A program made the translations under genes and the position numbers. This document shows, one piece after another, positions 11,784-22,262 of a DNA stretch of 64,000 nucleotides. This stretch comes from Limnephilus marmoratus. Lineage: Eukaryota > Arthropoda > Insecta > Trichoptera > Limnephilidae. Under the pieces are notes generated by a model, which was given only the letters and a program-made list of their open reading frames with translations, had not been told where the DNA came from and did not search any database. The stretch is taken from contig OU862912.1 of NCBI GenBank assembly GCA_917880885.1, positions 51,385,117 to 51,449,116 of the forward strand, written 5' to 3'. The stretch's first letter is position 1. Every line of letters starts with the position of its first letter.

Positions 11784-12140
11784 AGATACAGCAGCGCATA
11801 GAAAATGTTTACAGATCTAGAGTGCATGGATTCGCCAGTTTGATCAGGCACCGGGTCACCGGAGTCAGGATGCGGCTAATGGCCTCCGACAATACAGTGG
11901 TGACCGCAACAAGCGTCACTCCCGAGTGAACGCTGGGCCCGAGCTCACCCCAGACCACGCCCTACATAATAATTGATTATTTATTTTATTTTTATTATCA
12001 TTTACGATTTTTTCCTATCCTATGTTCTTGATTTTTTACTTAAAATCTGCTGTGTAAAAATATATGTACCTATAAATATAAGGGAGGTGAGATTGTACTA
12101 TCCTCCCCAAATCCTTAAATAAAATATTATTATTATTATG
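11784..12140 (+). mobile_element. LINE 3' end with ATT tail (family shared with 28.1 kb)
   Basis: GC-richer sequence (CCGGGTCACCGGAGTCAGGA, then CTGGGCCCGAGC and CACGCCCTACATAATAATTG) leads into an AT-rich 3' UTR. The GATTGTACTATCCTCCCC block follows, and the element ends in an ATT repeat at 12124-12138. The same blocks appear inverted at 28095-28310, so this is a repeat 3' end. Its ORF is not preserved. Confidence 0.65.
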
Positions 12141-13151
12141 GAATAATCGTTGTGACAAACTATTGCGTGGAAATCCATATTTTTTTACCGATAGCACTGT
12201 ATCTACAATAATTATTCAATAACATTCACTCCAAAATGTCTTATATTGTTATAGTTTGTTTAGGTACTCGATATCCCCCGAAGATGGCAGTTTTATTGTT
12301 GTAACTGATGCTAATTTCTATTATTTTATTTGTACGATTTCAGATTTTACTCACTTAAATATAGATCAAAGAAAAAATGTTTTTTTACGATCATTGTTTT
12401 TACTTGAGTAAACTCAATTATCCCAATATACAATATTTACATGGCAAAATAACCGCTTTGTTATTTACGTTTATTGGGAAATATCGAATAATGTTTTTGT
12501 AGCAGTTTAAAAACAATAAACAAGTATGTGTGCTTCCCACCAGAAGCATTTTTGTTTTCATTCCGATTATCTACCGATTTACTTTTGTAAGCTTTTAAAA
12601 ATATGGATGATGATTTTAAAGATAATCTCTTTACTGAAAAAATCGAAAAGTGTGCTCTGAAAATTATTAAAAACTTCTTGTTCAGTTATTTAACGTGTCT
12701 TTTAATGCTACTTAAGGCGCCGCAACCGGGCTCAAAAAGGGATGGTCCGACGCTCTGTGGGAAACCCGCTTGCACAGCGCGGGTGTAAACTGTGCGACCT
12801 AAAGTTTAAGTTTAGACTTACGGATTTCAATACTTCGTTTGTGTGAAAGCACTATGAAACCAATACATGATTTTACTTCAATGGCAAGAAGATGGAGAGA
12901 TATGAAATTACGAATGTTAGTAGAGCGCGCTAACCTATAAAGCGACAAAATCGATGCGAAAATTGCGAAAATGTTTAATAAAACCCGACTCATTTAAAAT
13001 AGAGCAAAAATCTCGTGTAGCGTATCTTAACTATCATTTAAAGAAACATTATGAATTTTTTCACAACTACAACTTGTAAAATAACTGAAACAAACGTGTT
13101 TATAATAATTTTCGGAGCATACTTTGCGATTTTTTTTCTATCGAGGGAATT
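12141..13151. other. Unassigned AT-rich stretch
   Basis: Contains small open frames at 12603-12788 and on the minus strand at 12799-12993 with no recognisable domain. A short GC-rich patch lies at 12715-12785. No gene is called. Confidence 0.5.
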
Positions 13152-13529
13152 TATACAGGGTGTCCGGGGGTAAAGTACATTAACTTCGGGAGGTGATTCT
13201 ACGTGTTAGTACAAATAAAAAAACAATAACTTTTTTTGAAATTCCAACGTTTAGGGGTAGTTTTGAGGAAAAAAGATAAAATTAGTCCGGCGTGTGCGGC
13301 CAGATTTATTATTTTCCGCTGTTACGATACGGGCCAATCACAATCGAGCCGGGCGCCCGGCAAGCTCTCAGCAAATAAGATCGTACCTCACACTAAGGAT
13401 TTTTAGTAGGTAGGTTTTTAGTTTTGTATGGGAAAAAAATGTTGGAATTTCGGAAAAAGTTGTTAATCTTTTTTACTAATGAAATAATTAAAAACACTTT
13501 GTTTTTACCACAATAAACTTTATTTAAAA

Positions 13530-13568
13530 GTCAACATGTTTCAAGAACGATGTTCTCTTCATCAGGAC
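13530..13568 (-). ncRNA. Hammerhead-like motif, minus copy
   Basis: On the minus strand: CTGATGA, a stem II of GAGAAC with GTTCTT closed by loop ATC, GAAAC, then ATGTT. The flanks GTC (before the core) and GAC (after ATGTT) can form a 3-bp stem I. The conserved core bases are intact. Confidence 0.5.
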
Positions 13569-13629
13569 ATAAAATGTACTACATTTTGTTAAAATGTACT
13601 ACATTTGTGTAAAATGTAGTACATTTTAT

Positions 13630-13668
13630 GTCCTGATGAAGAGAACATCGTTCTTGAAACATGTTGTT
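13630..13668 (+). ncRNA. Hammerhead-like motif, first tandem unit
   Basis: Core CTGATGA at 13633-13639 and GAAA at 13656-13659 with the same stem II. Here the base triplet after ATGTT is GTT, so local stem I is broken. Pairing with the next unit would be needed. Confidence 0.45.
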
Positions 13669-13707
13669 AAAATGTACTACATTTGTGTAAAATGTAGTAC
13701 ATTTTAT

Positions 13708-13746
13708 GTCCTGATGAAGAGAACATCGTTCTTGAAACATGTTGAC
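13708..13746 (+). ncRNA. Hammerhead-like motif, second tandem unit
   Basis: Core CTGATGA at 13711-13717, stem II GAGAAC / GTTCTT, GAAA at 13734-13737, ATGTT and GAC at 13744-13746. The GAC pairs with the GTC at 13708-13710. All core bases required by the hammerhead consensus are present. Confidence 0.5.
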
Positions 13747-13914
13747 TTTTAAATAAAGTTTATTGTGGTAAAAACAAAGTGTTTTTAATTATTTCATTAA
13801 TAAAATGGTGCCACAAAGTGAATTTGCAAAATTTGAAGAACTATTTTTTACTCCTACCTTCATGGAGAATCACCTCCCGAAGTTAATGCACTTTACCCCC
13901 GAACATCCTGTATA

Positions 13915-14594
13915 ATCTGCGTTTCGGCGTGGAACGCGTCAAGATATTATCTTCAAAAATAACATATTTTTTAAGAGCTTAAAAACTTCAAATGTTTAAG
14001 GGAGATATGTAAGAAATAGGTAGAAATGCGGTTAGTGGCTCCTTGAGAGTCCAGAGATTTTTATCCTTTTAAAAAAATAAATCGCGTTTTATTAAATATG
14101 TTTCCTTACGTTTTTTAATACTTCCTTAAAGCCAAATTTGAATATCTCCCTTTGTTATGTATTTCCCCGTATTAACCCTTGCCACCTATAAGCAATAAAA
14201 AATATTTCAGTTGGTAATTTATGATAAAGAGACGTACGTAGTTAGTTATTTTTGCACTTCTATGACATTAAAATAAAAATTGAATCCTTATATAAATGGT
14301 TTTCTGCGGCCTCGAAAGTTTTGTGGTTCGAATTGATATTGGAGTTTTGAAATAAACAAATCGGTTTTTTCGAAAAGGTTTCCAAGACATGAATACATAA
14401 ATTGGTTCCAAACCTCGCCATCGTGTCGGTTTTTACTAGAGGACTATCTTGGTGTGGGAGAATGTCCTGTGTCTTTAACCCGGGTACTCCGTTCTAGACA
14501 TAAAAATGATAAGCACTCAATTTAGTCTTAGCTTCTGGACCGAACAGACATGCGAAAGCGATCAGTTTGAGACAAAACTCAAGACATAAGGCCT
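13915..14594. other. Unassigned stretch, no gene seen
   Basis: AT-rich sequence without a supportable ORF or repeat. Confidence 0.55.
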
Positions 14595-14636
14595 CTGAAG
14601 ATGGACAGTGAGATCTGTCCGAAATGTCAGAAGTTT
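14592..14636 (+). ncRNA. Degenerate hammerhead-like motif
   Basis: CTGAAGA (14595-14601, one core base changed), a perfect 6-bp stem II GGACAG / CTGTCC (603-608 and 615-620 of the 14-kb segment) and GAAATGTC. The stem II sequence resembles the copy at the window start, not its neighbour at 13.6 kb, so it belongs to a second subfamily. Confidence 0.35.
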
Positions 14637-14753
14637 AAAATTCCTTTTAAGGACTGCGTTACGCGGGTAAATCAAGAAAATTGATCTACATCTTACACCC
14701 GTTAAAACCTTAACCATAACGAATATAATAAATTACATACATATTTTTTAAAT

Positions 14754-15184
14754 TAGCTCCACACAGGACGCGCTGGGAAAAAATCTGGGTCTATGTCATC
14801 TTTGGGGATGCTGTGTGAATGGTTTTTCAGGGAAGGAGAAGAGGATTTCTGGGAAGGAAAAAGGTATGAGGGGTGAGTTGGAATCTGGGGGTCAGTATGT
14901 CTAAGACAAATGAACCCATCCCTCCCACTGCGGTAAACAATGAGAGAGAGAATTAGGTAGGAAATAGATAGAGAGAGTAAGATAATTCCTGCTGGATAGA
15001 TTAAAATGTCTCCCTCAATCAGTCTCTCCCGATCTGGCCTACCACGTAGTTGGTGGGCAGACGCATCTACTAAATTAAATCACCAAACGTAGTAAACCAC
15101 TTGGAGGTCTATGGCAGAGGTGTTGGTTATCCAATAAATGGTTGCCGGAGCAGCGGTACCCGTTTCCGCCTCTCAAAGTATATA
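14754..15184 (-). mobile_element. SINE-4 copy 1 (~430-bp repeat with LINE-like tail)
   Basis: On the minus strand the unit starts TTTGAGAGGCGGAAACGG, passes 'ccaacacctctgccata' and 'gtctctcccgatc'-type blocks, and ends in the GGCC..-hairpin and CTGTGTGGAG-type tail. Six or more copies in this window share the same 5' start, so it is a discrete element. Its last ~120 bases match the 3' end of LINE-alpha (50100-50210). Confidence 0.8.
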
Positions 15185-15614
15185 TTGACGAATTTATAAT
15201 GAATTTGCTTAAATGTTCAAATGCAAAATGATTTTCTTTGTATTTTGAAAATCGTTAATGCACACTGCATATTAAAGAACACATTTCAATGAAAAATCGG
15301 TTAGTAATAATTCTCGTTCCGGAAATGAAAACAATTTATCCAGCCTATGTGTGACAGAGCTAACCACACGCCATTACCACACCTTGCACCTTCCACAGCA
15401 ACCCGCAAACCACCACCCCCCCCCCCCTCCCCTTCCCGCCACACACATCGGCCAACCACCCTCTCCCTTCCAGCTCCGCTACACTGGGAACAAAACGGTA
15501 AAAATAATATCAGAAACATTATCAGGACAAGAATTTTAATCCAGTATTTAAGAGCAACACACAAGCCAAAAATGTATACATTTGCATTGTATCTCGTACC
15601 ACCACGAATATATG
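15185..15614. other. Stretch with a C-rich tract, no gene
   Basis: A homopolymer C run at about 15414-15426 lies in a pyrimidine-rich tract (15360-15480). Open frames on both strands across the tract are proline- or glycine-rich products of composition and are not called. Confidence 0.6.
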
Positions 15615-15617
15615 AGT

Positions 15618-16150
15618 CGTTTAATTTCTATACCCGCTATATCAACTTTCACTGATTCAGAGAAAACCGCAAAAAACTGTCACATCTGCAGCGTAAACAA
15701 TTTTTTTTTTGATAAAATGAATTCGAGTAGTATACATTCGAAATGTGTTCATTTTTCAATGTATGTCTAGAAATATTTAAGTAATTTAAACAAATAAAAT
15801 AGATACACCGGATTTTGATACTCACTTCGTGATTTGTATGAAATACAGAGGCTTTTGAAACTCAACTGACCTGAGGGGTGTGTCTCTACACCCACCATCT
15901 TGGCAAAATAACTGCTCGTGATTGGTTAAATTCCGATATAACGGGTTTTGATAGTAACTTCTTGAATGATATAGCGGGTTTTGTTTCTCACTCGCAGTTT
16001 TAACGTGGTTTTTGGTCGTGATAAGGGAGGTTTTGAAACTCAATTTTAGATTAGTCTTGTTCCTCGCAAAAATGTGAACATGATGTCATACTCAGATCAT
16101 TTTGTCAAACATCGGATATAGCGGGTATTGAAATTATACGTTTCATATCA
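15618..16150 (+). repeat. ~535-bp repeat with GATATAGCGGG motifs, copy 1
   Basis: Both ends carry inverted forms of one motif (left ATACCCGCTATATCAACTT, right GATATAGCGGGTATTGAAA). Further copies (CCGATATAACGGGTTTTGA, GATATAGCGGGTTTTG) lie inside. The whole unit recurs inverted at 45880-46415. No coding capacity. It looks like a non-autonomous element with repeated binding sites. Confidence 0.75.
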
Positions 16151-16332
16151 TTCTTATTTCATAAAAATCGCCAGGCAACGAAGTGTACAAAAGGCCGATT
16201 TAAGCGAAGAAGTGTTTTTTTTATTGATATTGTGAATAATTTTGTAAGAAAGAAAAGGGTCACAGATAATATAGTCAACCATGTACCATGACATTGTACA
16301 TATTTTGTTTTAAAGTTATAACTATAGAACAC

Positions 16333-16738
16333 TTTTTTTACATTAATACCGCACAAGAGTCCCAACTGCTCCCGTCTGGAACCAGTGAGACTATGGCATC
16401 CCCAATTGGGGTATGTTGTGAGGCTGAAGGTAGTGGGGGGGGGGGAGGAGATAGGGAAGAGGAAAGTGGGGAAGTACCTGGCTGTTCAGATCTGGTCACC
16501 AAACACGGCGAAAGCCACTTCAGGCAACGTTTCAATTCTGAATGGTGGTCTTACACCAGGGCGATACTGAGAGTTTCTTCAACTCTGGAACGTGCCGCAA
16601 ATATACTGTATATTATTTTTAATTAATAAATTGTGAAATAAACAAATTAATCAAATAAAATTTATTTGCCATGCCGGGATTCAATCCCGCGACCTTCGGA
16701 ATGCGAGTCAAGCGCCTTACCGCTGCACTACTCCGGCC
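16333..16738 (-). mobile_element. SINE-1 copy 2
   Basis: Same element as 1902-2314 with a better preserved head (plus 16675-16738) and tail. On the minus strand the 3' end reads CTTGTGCGGTATTAATGT before the A tail. The last 20-odd bases differ from the LINE-alpha tail at about four positions. A G run at 16435-16446 lies in the body. Confidence 0.88.
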
Positions 16739-16899
16739 ATCAAACATTCTGACAAGAACAATTGCTTCAGAATTAGAAGAATTCACAAAAAAATATACTC
16801 GTACAAGGAAAAAATTTCACAAAATTTACTTATTTACATGTTCCGATTTTGAAAATGACACAAAAATTTAAGTTAAATAGGAGTAATTATTTTTTTACA

Positions 16900-17252
16900 T
16901 TACAGGATCTGAGGAAAAAATCCCTAAGGGCGTATGTCACCTTTCGAGATGCTATGTGGAAGGTTTTTTTATGGAAAGGAAGGAGAGAAAGTTCTGGGAA
17001 GGAAAAGGGTATGAGGGATGGATAGGAATTTGGGGTCAACGTGTCCAAGAGTGGCCATGATACCAACCATCCCGATTCAGCCTGCCACGCAGTAGGTGAG
17101 CAAACGCTTCCGCGACCAAGTCCTGACAAAACTTACCCCATCAACCCGGACAACCCTGTTAAGCCATCAAACGTAGCGAACCACTTGGGGCCACCAATGA
17201 CAGCAATAAATGGTTCACGGAGCGATAGTACCCATACCCGCCTCCTAAATTG
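16900..17252 (-). mobile_element. SINE-4 copy 2
   Basis: Minus orientation. It starts at the CCGCCTCCTAAA end (17252) and ends with the GATCTGAGGAAAA hairpin region and a poly-T at 16889-16897. Internal deletion relative to the 430-bp copies. Confidence 0.75.
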
Positions 17253-17739
17253 AACCAGTGTTAAAATCACCTACTGACACCTACATCCGAAATTAGTGAG
17301 TTTGGTGACCGTTCGCAAATTTAAAGGTTATATCAAAAAGACTGCGGCCAAGAAATCAAAAGATGAATATGAATGGATAAGATAAGATACTTTGTGGCAC
17401 AGGATGAATGGGATTTCTAAAGCAGAAAGATATCAATCTCTGCAACGGAGATATTACTCTTAATTCAAACTCTGTTTGAGAATCAGCTGCTCTTTTTGCT
17501 GTAACTTATAGCGAGGAATCTGAATAAATCCAGGGAAAAGAAGGTAACAGCCTTTGTCCCCTGGGTATATCGTCAAAGGTTATATGGACAATGTCTTAAG
17601 ACAGGACGCTCGCACTATTAAAAAAGCAAAAAGCAGTTCTTTGGTTTATACTGAGAAATAAATAGCATAAAACGCTTTTAAGATACTGCAGGACGAAACA
17701 CAAAGAAGATTTTCTGGCAGTGGAATTTTGCCATTATAT
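17253..17739. other. Unassigned stretch, possible decayed coding sequence
   Basis: A lysine-rich frame near 17310-17460 (KFKGYIKKTAAKKSKDEYEW) is broken by stops. I do not recognise it. It directly precedes a LINE-alpha fragment. Confidence 0.35.
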
Positions 17740-17995
17740 ATTGGCGGAAAAACCTCCAAGAATCTCTCACCTACGGTGTACTGGGCCCGCAAAATTTTAA
17801 TAACAAATTCAAGTTTGGTAGCCGCATCTGGACAGGAGCCCCAAAATACTTGAAAAAACCGTCCAACTCGAAAAAATCGGGCAGTCCGTTTAAGATTTTT
17901 TCGAATGCAATCTTTTCTTTTAAGCAATAACCGTAGAAAAACCTTACCATTAAGTAACCACAACAAAAATAGTACTGGACATTAACAGCAAATAA
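17740..17995 (+). mobile_element. LINE-alpha fragment, heavily decayed
   Basis: Reads GVLGPQNFN, then FGSRIWTGAPKYLKK, matching the post-RT block (YRARRYFN, then SHLWSGAPKYLKN) of the copies at 21.7 and 49.6 kb but with deletions and stops. Pseudogene remnant. Confidence 0.65.
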
Positions 17996-18934
17996 GATTA
18001 GTAAAAAAACGCTGCCAACTTTTGTATGGGGAGAAGTATCTGGCAGACGACCTCAAAGGTCACCTTCAGAGGCCGTTTACTCCTTCCAGATGAAATATAT
18101 TATGTCATCATTTAGGTGAAAATTCCCTTTTTACGAATATTTCGTTCTGCTAACCCAATATTTAGGAGAACCCTGAAACAAGCGCGATTATTTGAGTGAA
18201 AAATTACTTTTCACATAGTAACACTGTTGAATAATAATGTGAAATTTGCAATTGTTATAATATGTAAAACTTGTGAAATGAAAATTTATAAATTTATTCA
18301 TGATTTATGCATCAAAACGAGTGCTGTGAGAACATGTAAAGCAAATAAATCTGTGCGAAAATCAAAAACTGAAAATCATGTGAAGAAAATTTATATGAAA
18401 TTTAAATGAAACGTTTTTTATTTAGAGACAGTTGAATACGATCGATAAGTTCTGAAAGTGCATTTTTTCCAAACTCCACACAGGAGGCTTTGAGGAAATT
18501 TCCCGTCAGGGCCTATGTCATCTTTCCCTGCACTATGAGATGCCAGATCTCGTACTTCTCTGGATGTCTCATCACATGTTCAAGACATTGAAGTTTTCGG
18601 ATTTTTATAGTTTTATTAACTTTTTTTTCTTTATTCATCCGAACCATAACATCTTCATTCGTATCCCTGTCCATCCAGCTTATTTTTATTTTTTTTAAAT
18701 CTGCAACGGTTTTTCTACTCTAGTAAAATTTATTTTTATGCAGGTGAGATGTATTTTATGACGGAACATATTAAATGATTTCGAATTATTGGGAGATAAC
18801 AAGAAAAACTTGATCATTAAATCCCAATATTCGTATTCTGTCAAAAAAATACAAAAAAATTATTAATGAATTTTTTTGTTAAAAAAATACATGTTCAATC
18901 CCTTCCCATTTTTTTTTTATTATTAACTTGACAT
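17996..18934. other. AT-rich stretch with a SINE-4 3' scrap
   Basis: At 18474-18530 the minus strand has a short SINE-4/LINE-alpha 3' end (CTCCACACAGGAGGCTTTGA on plus). Otherwise no supportable feature. Confidence 0.5.
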
Positions 18935-19338
18935 TGGAGGCTCTGAGGAAAATATTTTACCTCAGGGCGTATGTATTCTTAGATGATGCATGGAGGGTAT
19001 TTTTAAGGAAAAGAAGGAGAAGTTCTGGAAAGAAAAATCTATAAGGGGTAGGTGGAGTCTTAGGTTCAGGAGCCCAGGAGTGATGAACGTATGAATCTAT
19101 ACCTCCAACTGCGGTGCAAGGGGATGGAACAAGAGAGTCCGTCAACCAGTCTCCCTCGATCCGCACGGTGGACAGACGCATCCGTCTCCCAAGACATTGA
19201 CAAAACCTCCCATGAATCCGGGCACCCCTGGTAAGCCACTAAACATAGCAAACCACTTGGGGTGACCTACGGCAGAGGCGTTGGTTATCCGGTAATATGT
19301 TCCCGGGGCGGCGGCACCCATATCCGCCTCCCAAATTG
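18935..19338 (-). mobile_element. SINE-4 copy 3
   Basis: Minus orientation; 5' end at the CCGCCTCCCAAA block (19338), 3' end at GGAGGCTCTGAGGAAAA (about 18936). Nearly complete copy with the shared internal blocks. Confidence 0.8.
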
Positions 19339-19656
19339 AAAAATGTTTACCATTCCCGTTGTCCATGTTTACCTTTCAATCATTCTTAACGTAACACATT
19401 TTATCTCATCACATATTTATCAGTCCGAAAACTCGGAATATTCAATCGTTATTAAAAAGTTAGTCTAATGTCTAGCATGTTGTTTTAACCAAAGTTTTTT
19501 TTTCGAATCCGAAATTTCATGGTGAAAATAAATTACTTTTGTTGAATATAGCTCCATAATGGTAAGTCACTGTTAAACTCTGCCTAGTTTGGTATTCGCA
19601 AATACAAAAAACCAATAATTTTTCGAAAGAAAACTAAACAAAAAAACTTATCTGAC
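19339..19656. other. AT-rich stretch, no gene seen
   Basis: No coding, RNA or repeat signal. Confidence 0.55.
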
Positions 19657-20196
19657 GGCCTTCGTGGTCGAGGGATAAGGCTGTCGGTTCCATGCCAACT
19701 CAGAATGAAATCAAATTAGAACCCCCTCAGAAAGGTAATTAAAAGCTATAAAAAATATTTTAAAAGAGCCGGTAACCCTAAACTAACTTAACCTATACAA
19801 CCATTTTTTTTATCATCACTCTTAATGATCTTTCTGAGTTGGTTTCATTCTGAGTTAGCCGGTCACCAAGGCACCAATCGCGAGTTCGAATCCCGTCGCG
19901 CACAAGTAAATTTTATTTGAATAATTCGTGTTATTTCACAATTTAATCATTTAAAAATAATATAAGGTATATTTGCGGCGCGTTCCAGAGTAGAAGGTAC
20001 TCAGTATCGCCCTGGCGTAAGACCACAATTTAGAATGGTTTTAGCCGTGTTTGGTGACCAGATCTGAATAGTCAGGTAGCTCCCCACCTTCCTCTTTCCC
20101 GTCCCACTATATTTGATACATGAGACTATGATAGACTTCATAGTCTCACTGGCGGTCTAGAGAAGTTGGGACTCTTGTGCGGTATTACATACAAAA
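19657..20196 (+). mobile_element. SINE-1 copy 3, interrupted by a MITE
   Basis: The tRNA-like head starts GGCCTTCGTGGTCGAGG at 19657 and resumes at 19862 with GTCACCAAGG and the B-box GAGTTCGAATCCCG. The body and the tail (GGGACTCTTGTGCGGTATTA) then follow to about 20196. The interruption is the MITE 19697-19856. Confidence 0.85.
19697..19860. mobile_element. MITE-2 copy 1, inside SINE-1 head
   Basis: Ends AACTCAGAATGAAA and TTTCATTCTGAGTT are perfect inverted repeats. Further inward 'ctcagaaaggtaatta' pairs with 'ttaatgatctttctgag'. About 160 bp, no ORF. A relative lies at 38588-38795. Confidence 0.85.
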
Positions 20197-20308
20197 ACTA
20201 CTTTGTACGGAAAGGTAATTTCGTCGTTTTCTCAATATTGGCGGAGTAAAGAAAACACATCGTTTATGTGTTGGTTAATTTTACGTTAATCAATTGTTAT
20301 TTTTTATT

Positions 20309-20505
20309 GATAAACTAATGTTTAAGACACGATTTTCACGAAATCAGAAGGACGCGGGTTCGAGTCCCGTCGGCGGCATGTATCTTTTCTCGGGAGATTT
20401 TTTCAATGTAGATGAGTATTTCAGGTTAATAATTCTTACTTACGAGTATAATAATTGTTACCTTTGTGCTATGCATAAAAATCTTGTCTTAAACATTAGT
20501 TTATC
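20309..20505. repeat. Perfect 21-bp inverted repeat around a tRNA half
   Basis: 20309-20329 and 20485-20505 are exact reverse complements (GATAAACTAATG and onward), with weaker pairing outside. Between them is the 3' half of the tRNA-like unit and its downstream flank. Confidence 0.85.
20345..20465 (+). pseudogene. tRNA-like unit, 3' half only
   Basis: Contains CAGAAGGACGCGGGTTCGAG and CCCGTCGGCGGCA, that is, the variable loop, T arm and acceptor strand of the tRNA-like sequence complete at 50445-50516. The shared flank TGTATCTTTTCTCGG follows. The 5' half is missing. Confidence 0.7.
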
Positions 20506-20589
20506 ACCAAAAAATGTAGACATAATTTGTCTCAACGCCATCTAGTGGGAGATTTAGCACTTAAATGTCTTTCTCGTATAAAATAAAGT

Positions 20590-20800
20590 TGGTTGTTTGC
20601 AGGTGGAAAAATGTAATAAGCAGTAATTTTTTAATGAAACACTAGTATTTATTAAATTATTTAGCGGGCAGGAGATAGGCCGACGTAGCTCAGTGGATAA
20701 GAGCAGTTGACGGCGGCATGTATCTTTTCTCGGAAGATTTTTCAATGTAGATGAGTGTTTCAGGCTAATAATTATTACTTATAATAATTGTTACCCTGTT
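20590..20800 (+). pseudogene. tRNA-like unit with internal deletion
   Basis: Starts GCCGACGTAGCTCAGTGG at 20679 and jumps from the D arm straight to GACGGCGGCA, losing the anticodon and T arms. The same upstream flank (AATTATTTAGCGGG) and downstream flank are shared with the unit at 50.4 kb, so the repeat is larger than the tRNA part. Confidence 0.7.
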
Positions 20801-21688
20801 GGAAATCACTTATCTCGTTCAGTTTATTCCGCGTACGCGGGATGTGATCTACAATCCTCTGTTCACGAGTTAATCATAAGGTTGATAGTTAAATTCTAAT
20901 ACGGCAGAGTTTGTAATTACAACATAATGGTAATGGCAGGCTCTAAATAACGCATTTCGTACAGCAAAGCGTGTGTTTTATCCCTAATAATATTACGATC
21001 ATCGCGTTATTCACGGTATTTCTGTTGAAGGCAATATTATGAAAGTTATTGTTATGGAGATATTAATTACTTACAGTGTGTACCTAATATCATATTTTGT
21101 ACATGTTCTTAATTCTGTTTAAGGTATATTTTCAGGTGTAAGATGAGTAATGTGAATTGCACGATTACAATAATATAACTAAATTAGTACCTATGGTTTT
21201 CAGTTGCTTTCTTATATCCTTCCCTTTTAGTAGGGGAGGCCGAGATACTAAATGGGTTACTCGAGCGTTGTGGGGACCTATTGATTATTATAGATGCTGA
21301 ATAGAAAAAAAAGTTTAAATGATGAATGCCCTATCAGTGGTGGAAGGAGCGAGTATAAATTTTCAAAAATGTAAAAAAAAATCGTCACAATGACACACTA
21401 CGCCCTACGTGTTCTGGTAACGGAGAGATATTAATCTGACGACTTGCTTGGTGGGGGTGGCCGTATGAAGAAGTAGAAAATTGAAAAAAAAAATATTCGA
21501 GCCTGTCAAATATTCAGTAGGAATGAAGTGAACCCTAAAATATGTCATATTCAAAAGACTGACGATTTGGACGTGACCAAAACTCATGGCTGATTTTTAA
21601 AAATTTAAAAAAAAATCGTGACCTAGAAAAACTCGAACTCGTCAGATTTTTATACAGGCGGTTCAGCTTGATTTCCTGTTGTGCTGAC
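20801..21688. other. Unassigned stretch
   Basis: No gene seen. 21410-21660 contains CTGACGA/CTCGA-type blocks resembling 24070-24340, suggesting an unclassified repeat. Confidence 0.5.
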
Positions 21689-22262
21689 CTATAATCTGCC
21701 AATTATGTGGAGGGGAAAATCTGGGCGTAATGTACACTTGTACAGGGCCCGCAGATACTTTAATATTACACAACTGCTAACCCTGTACAAATCACAAGTG
21801 CGCCCCACGGTTGAATTTAGCAGCCACCTCTGGTCTGGAGCTCCAAAATACTTGAAAAATACCCTCGACTCTGTGCAAAAACGGGCGGTCCGCTTAATAG
21901 ATTCTCCCATCTTAACAGACGGATTGCAATCTTTAGAGCACAGGCGTCGGGTGGGAACGATATCTTTGTTCTACCGGTATTACAATGGAAGATGCTCCGA
22001 GGAACTAGCGTCATTGATCCCTTCGGCACCGGTGCATAGTCGGGAAACGCGCCAAACGCGTGCCCAACATTTGTACACGGTTGACATTTGTCACATGAGA
22101 ACGGGTCGTTTCTTCGACTCGTTCTTGTGTTCAACAGCTCGGCTGTGGAATGATTTGCTGGCCTCTGTGTTACCTCCTTCCTACAACATGGCTCTCTTCA
22201 AGGCCAATGACAGGATCAAGACATTTTTAAAACGATTAGAAACATTATGTCACCTAAACTAT
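21689..22262 (+). mobile_element. LINE-alpha fragment with open C-terminal ORF
   Basis: An uninterrupted frame (21681-22265, 194 codons) reads YRARRYFN, LLTLYKSQVRPTVEF, SHLWSGAPKYLKNTLDSVQK, RAVRLIDSPILTDGLQSLEH, RRRVGTISLFYRYYNGRCSE and ends near PPSYNMALFK. This is the region C-terminal to the reverse transcriptase in a lepidopteran-type jockey-superfamily LINE. The catalytic domain is absent, so the frame is a truncated remnant, although still open. It adjoins a different LINE at 22263. Confidence 0.85.

Larger units (their letters stand above)
13477..13799. repeat. Perfect 111-bp inverted repeat with a 78-bp tandem dimer
   Basis: The arms 13477-13587 and 13689-13799 are exact reverse complements as far as I can read. 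A 78-bp unit is repeated in tandem at 13588-13665 and 13666-13743. Each unit carries one hammerhead-like core, and each is itself partly palindromic (AATGTACTACATTTGTGTAA). The right flank (13800-13850) carries the ATGGTGCCACAAAGT block seen with the other family members. Confidence 0.9.
13152..13914. mobile_element. Non-autonomous DNA element with GGTGTCCGG inverted ends, copy 2
   Basis: The left end TATACAGGGTGTCCGGGG and the right end CCCCGAACATCCTGTATA are inverted copies. The match continues through AAAGT, TTAACTTCGGGAGGTGATTCT (read in parts) for about 50 bp. No transposase is present. The hammerhead-like palindrome at 13477-13799 is nested inside it. Confidence 0.8.

Noticed and set aside
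15301..15655. Overlapping ORFs across the C-rich tract
   Set aside because: Low-complexity sequence; no domain, and frames on both strands are equally open.
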